64,000 nucleotides of DNA, taken from contig JAKCPI010003228.1 in assembly GCA_023213315.1 (NCBI GenBank), positions 1-64,000 on the forward strand. The letters run 5' to 3'. Below, piece after piece: positions 59,410 to 64,000 of the stretch. Every line of letters begins with the position of its first letter. Position 1 is the stretch's first letter. The translations under genes and the position numbers were made by a program. The notes under the pieces were generated by a model. The model saw nothing but the letters and a program-made list of their open reading frames with translations. It had not been told where the DNA came from and did not search any database. The stretch is from Euborellia annulipes. Lineage: Eukaryota; Arthropoda; Insecta; Dermaptera; Anisolabididae.

Positions 59410-61080
59410 ATCCCCCATTTTTTTAAAATTAGTTTTTTTTTTTTAATTTTATTTTAATAAAATTTGAAATGAGATTTCTTTGGAGTATAAATATATATTT
59501 TAGAGAAAGCTTCTAATACAAAAATGAAAAAAAAAATAACGTTAAAGTTTCCACAGAGGGTGAATTACCCTGTCTAGGAAGGAAGCCCTCCAAAAGCGAG
59601 TTGAGCAACTAGTAATAGTATGTGAGAAATTCCTCAGCAGCAGAGTATCGGTATACTTATTTCACTTGATCCGCTGGCATAAGTACTCACAAATTAATTG
59701 ATAAACATATGATGACTAAGGGATCCCGATTGAGGTTATTGATTCTGATAAATCTCGAATAATTCTCAATAAATAATGTGTTTAAGAATTGAATTAAAAT
59801 TTTTTAATAGATAACTTTTTTTGGGAAGAAAAAAAGTCAGCCGATTGAGAGCTTTCTTAATTTAAAATAAGTGAGTATTTTTATTAAAAAAAAATTTTGC
59901 ATTAATACGCGTATATATAGCGACTTTTTGACCAGCATACAAACGCCAATATCGCAACATCATGCTTACCAAATATTTTCTTTATATTAAAGACATGTAC
60001 CGCTCATTTTTTTATATATATAAACACTGATACAGTTTTTATTTACAATTTATGCTAATTATTTTCCCACTAAAACGTTATATTCAGGAAAATAATTCAG
60101 GTTTAAGGATATTAATGAAAGTTGGTGCATCTTCCCAAATGGTTCTCATACTTTACAAATCTCATCGAGATTTGGAAAATGATATCCTTTTCGAACAAAT
60201 TCATACGTAAATTAATATTATTATTGGCATTTTGTTTCTTTAGATATATAGTTCATTTTTAAATTTTCCCTAGACTTTCTTTTTAACCTTAATCACTACT
60301 TAAATTTTTACTCCTATTAAATAAACAAAATTCCATCAGAGAGCCCCGAGCTGTTTGCACAGATTCAAAAAATGCTGGGTCAGAGAGCTCTTAATTGTGT
60401 AAGAAGCGCCAGCCAGTATCAATCAAAAGTAGGATCTTTGCAGCGAAATCGTAAAATGAATTCACCAAACAAAGACACTAAATACCGGTATATATATTTT
60501 TTTCTTTATCGATTGATTCCTCATTCTGAAATAGTATTGTAAAATTTTGTTTAAATGGTTATATGAACCTTGTTACGCATTAGTGTGTCAAACGCCAGCT
60601 ACCGAGTTTTGAGAAAACATAACATAACATTAAAGTTTTTTTGTTTTCATTGGATTATAGCTATATAATTTTTTTTGTCAATTGTGCAAGTAACATTAAA
60701 TATAAATTTTTTTAGGACATATTTAATAAAAAATACTATTAATTATAGCATTTGAAACAATATTCCGTGCTTAACTCAATTTTTAATGTTTTGGCGCTTG
60801 ACACACTAATGCATAACAGAGTCCATATATGGGTATAGTAAAATAAGACAGAAGAAGAAATAAAAGCATATGAATTACAATAATATTGAAAAAGACTTGT
60901 CAATCAATGAGCAAGAAAAATTATCAGCGTCTCTTTCAATTTTAAAGAGCTTAATTAGCTTTTTAAGTATTATATAATTGATGCTGTTATTATAGTTTAA
61001 TTAATGTTCTCTCCTATATTTCCAGTTAGCGTTTCAGCATTTTAAAAACACAAAATCAAAGTCAGTCAGAGATTTTTTTA
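59410..61080. other. Intergenic AT-rich DNA
   Basis: No convincing gene. Nothing else of the Ty3/gypsy element is recognisable here. Confidence 0.4.
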
Positions 61081-61189
61081 TTGTCATTCAAAAAGCAAAA
61101 GTAAAAATTTCAATTTGAGTTGTTTTAATATATCACCATGTGGCAAAAGGCGGTACGGAATTAATTCATTAATTAGCGGTGCTGTGAAT

Positions 61190-61440
61190 TCACTCTCTGT
61201 ATTCTTCCTTGGGGAAGGCTGACAGAGAGAGAGAGAGAGAGGAGAGGGGGGAGCAGTTCGAGGTTCCGACATATGTGCAACCTGAGTTCAGGTTGAGGTT
61301 GAGGGTCGAGAACAACGGGATCTTCTGGCGCCAATACGTGCTCCTGCATTCAGGTTGTACTGTTAGTACTCAGGACAGAAGAGAAAGAGAAAGAGAGGAT
61401 TTGTCGAGTTCCGATCTTGTCAAATTACAGTATTAGCCAT
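61190..61440. other. GC-richer unassigned block with GA repeat
   Basis: A GAGAGA tract (61222-61243), a TTCAGGTTGAGG repeat and balanced base composition set this apart. It could be a 5' UTR or promoter-proximal exon on either strand, but I see no decisive splice sites or start. Confidence 0.25.
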
Positions 61441-62084
61441 TCATTACTTAAATACCATTAAGTTTATCAAGACTTTATTGTAATTAGTAGAACAAATTAT
61501 TTTGACCGGTTTATATCGACGACATGAGTGCAAAAGCTCTTACTGAAAATGAGATTTTAGCACCAAAAGATAGATTTATACTTAACACACATGCTCACAA
61601 AGCGTTATATTTCTTTAAAAAAAATAAATAAATAAACATAAAAAATATACATTCAGTAATTGTTATCCTAGGCAGCTTTCCTCTAAATTGTCAATAAATA
61701 AATTAGGATGTCGTCGAAATGGTATATTATACAATATGGGCCGCTCGCTACTCAAGGGGGTATTCCACTCATCAAAATGAAAAAAAAAAAGTTGAGTCAG
61801 CAAATTAGCTGTTTTCAAATCAACAGTAGGGTCAAAGTGCTCGAGTAATATTATTTAAAAAATGCCTCCATTTTTATTTGAAATTCCGGCCTTGACTGTA
61901 TCACACATCACGCCTCTAAAGCCCATGTAAGGAGTTTAGAAAATATAAAATTTTCCGGATGTAATTGAAATGAATTTTTTTCCCTTTTGATTTTACTAGT
62001 TTTGTTGTTATTAATACAGAGATCTGTTCAAAAAGAATCGCGAATTTTGGGTTTTTTTTAAAATTATTTATTTTTACATGAACT

Positions 62085-62150
62085 AGCCGGGGGCTTCGCC
62101 CCTGGACCCCTAGCCAGATGGCTCGGGCCCGCCTGCGCCTTGGCCAAAAA
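62085..62150 (-). repeat. GC-rich dispersed repeat, inverted copy of 26.7 kb
   Basis: Minus strand reads GGCGCAGGCGGGCCCGAGCC and then CTAGGGGTCCAGGGG, matching 26690-26760. Confidence 0.5.
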
Positions 62151-62394
62151 TAACACACTAATAATGCCGCAGCCACCGTATTCCCCCCTGTGACTTTTTC
62201 TTGTACCCGAAACTGAAGAGGCTACTTAGATTATAATTATAATTTTAAAAGTTTTTAACAAGTCCAACATATGAGTAAATATATTAATATACATTTACAT
62301 ATGCCTGAAATTTTGGACCGAAAGGTCGCGAATTTTTGGGAGTTTCATTGATTTACATGCCTTCCTGGCTGACACCTCTTGCCATTATTCAAAA

Positions 62395-62840
62395 AAATTA
62401 ATTTTAATTTTAATTTTTAATAATTTTTATAAATGATGCCCTTATTAACGTTGCAAACTTGAGCAAACTTTCATTATATCTCATATAAGCTTAACTATAT
62501 GTGAAAAAAACTCATTTTTTACTTTTTTTAACTCGAAGGTTAAGCGTGTTCTTGTTTACTAAATCGATGATTTGCTATCGATCAGATGACTAAATGTGAA
62601 GCAACCGGCAAAGGGCCGGTTTTAATGAAGAAATCGGCTTCAGTACTAAATATTTTAATAAAAGATACCACACCGATCGATAGCAAATCATCGATTTACT
62701 AAACAAGAACACGAATAACCTTCGAGTTAAAAAAATGAATGTTTTTTTTCACATATAATTAGCTATCTGAGATATAAGGAAAGCTTTGTGAAGTTAGGAA
62801 CTTAATAAAGGCATTAATTATTAAAAATTAAAATTAACAA
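62395..62840. mobile_element. Large inverted repeat, arms near 190 bp
   Basis: Left arm about 62400-62590, right arm about 62660-62842. The inner parts are strongest (GTTCTTGTTTACTAAATCGA against its complement, and GATTTGCTATCGATC). The loop holds AACCGGCAAAGGGCCGGTT, a small hairpin. No target duplication or tail recognised, so probably a DNA-transposon MITE. Confidence 0.6.
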
Positions 62841-63764
62841 GACAAACTCTTCTATTAATACAATAATATAAAATAATGAGATGTGGTATATTTTATAAGA
62901 TTTAGTAATAAAAGAGGATTCTTCATTAAAAGTTGGTTGAAGAAACCAGTCCTAAAATTAATAGAGTTGTGTAGAAATGGAATTGTTATTAATATTATTA
63001 TTTTATCTTAATATTATTTTTTATTTTAAACCGTTATTACGCCTGTCCCAAAGCATAATTTGATAATCGATGATATATGCATTATCATAAATTGAAATAT
63101 TTTTTATCTGGATAAAAAATTCTTCAGATTAAGATGTAAATGTCATATAATAAATATAAATCTTAGAAACTTTCAAGCAGAGAGGTAAAGGGTCAAGAAT
63201 AAAACACGCACTTCTTCAAATTCCAGAACAACGAAATCAACGCGTTTATAAAAGATTTCTCTTGCTCTTTTTGCCTGTATTTAAGTAAGTAATAACACTT
63301 TAAAATGTTTAGAACAATTAACGAATTTTATAATAAAAATGAACGCAATTTAAGCCAAGGGCTCAGAGGAGGCTGGAGGCTCTCAACCGGTTCTCTGGAC
63401 CAGCGAGGGCTTTCAAAGGACTAACGTTACTGTTTCTTCTCCAACTTTATATTTAAATTAAACATCTTATTTTCCATCACATTTAAAGTCCGACGCATAG
63501 TTTAAAATAGACCTTTAAGATTTTATTATTAAAAAAGTTTCATAAAATAATAGACATTTGCATTTGAATTAAAGTTTTTTTTTATTTATAAACATATTTA
63601 AAAAGTATGTTATTTACATTAGGGACTTTTCCCAGGTGATTACTTAAAATGTTGATCTTGATGAGTAGTAAAAAATTTAAATTTATAAAATAAATATTCA
63701 TAATTTTCGAATCATTTAAAAAAAGAATTTGAGGATATAAATTTAGATCGTTTTAACATGTGAT

Positions 63765-63870
63765 AATTAAGGTCGAGAGTTCGCATCCCGTCCCAGGCAA
63801 AACAATCCGTTGAAATAAATAGAAACGGTAACCTAAATCAGATGCCAAAATAATTTGAAAAAAAAAAAAA
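63765..63870 (+). repeat. SINE family B, 5'-truncated copy
   Basis: GAGTTCGCATCCCGTCCCAG (B-box region), TTGAAATAAATAGAAACGG, CTAAATCAGATGCCAAAATA, then an A-run. Matches the lower half of the copies at 4462 and 42520. Confidence 0.5.
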
Positions 63871-64000
63871 ACATTTATTTGAATTATTAGACTTGGTAAG
63901 AATTATCAAAAAATTTGAAATTTTATCAAAAAAATTAATTTAAGCTAAAATAGCCTTTGTTATTTGAATTTATTAAATTAACAATATTGAACAAGACATG

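Overview
This is an AT-rich animal nuclear sequence dominated by transposable elements. It is most likely from an arthropod. Grounds for that: a Penelope-like retroelement whose promoter carries TATA, an arthropod-type initiator and a DPE-like word; abundant hAT-type miniature elements; tRNA-headed SINEs; and a cysteine-rich gene whose layout recalls the arthropod Argos/giant-lens proteins. The species cannot be fixed from the sequence, and nothing here is bacterial.

Layout. 0-6.7 kb: spliced-exon-like pieces on both strands (a duplicated exon on +, a chain of small exons on -). 6.8-10.6 kb: a hammerhead-bearing palindromic element, a hairpin-ended repeat, nested hAT-type elements, a SINE and an inverted tRNA-like repeat. 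10.7-19.8 kb: a tandem array of four large units (A-D) plus a decayed fifth. Each of A-D carries a minus-strand C-terminal fragment of a non-LTR retrotransposon and a 77-bp exon-like block with intact splice consensus; the units are interrupted at different places by younger insertions. 19.9-22.7 kb: a nearly complete Penelope-like ORF (reverse transcriptase plus GIY-YIG endonuclease). 22.9-25 kb: more decayed exon-like modules and a CAGCTG minisatellite.

28.7-42.9 kb: the only convincing host gene, on the minus strand. Five coding exons with consensus splice sites join in phase into 219 residues ending in a stop. The 5' end (signal peptide) is not identified. Its introns are packed with hAT, SINE, Penelope-derived and hairpin repeats. 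43-64 kb: mostly intergenic DNA with copies of the hairpin repeat, degenerate LINE and Ty3/gypsy remnants, minisatellites and further palindromic elements.

The most striking pattern is a class of short palindromic elements. At least nine have an inverted-repeat body, usually an asymmetric tail of about 15-40 bp on one side, and target-site duplications of about 10-16 bp. Several carry hammerhead ribozyme cores (CTGANGA, stem II, GAAAC) in one or both arms. Two insertions are confirmed by empty sites in paralogous units of the local array. They look like non-autonomous derivatives of Penelope-like elements made of two head-to-head terminal repeats.
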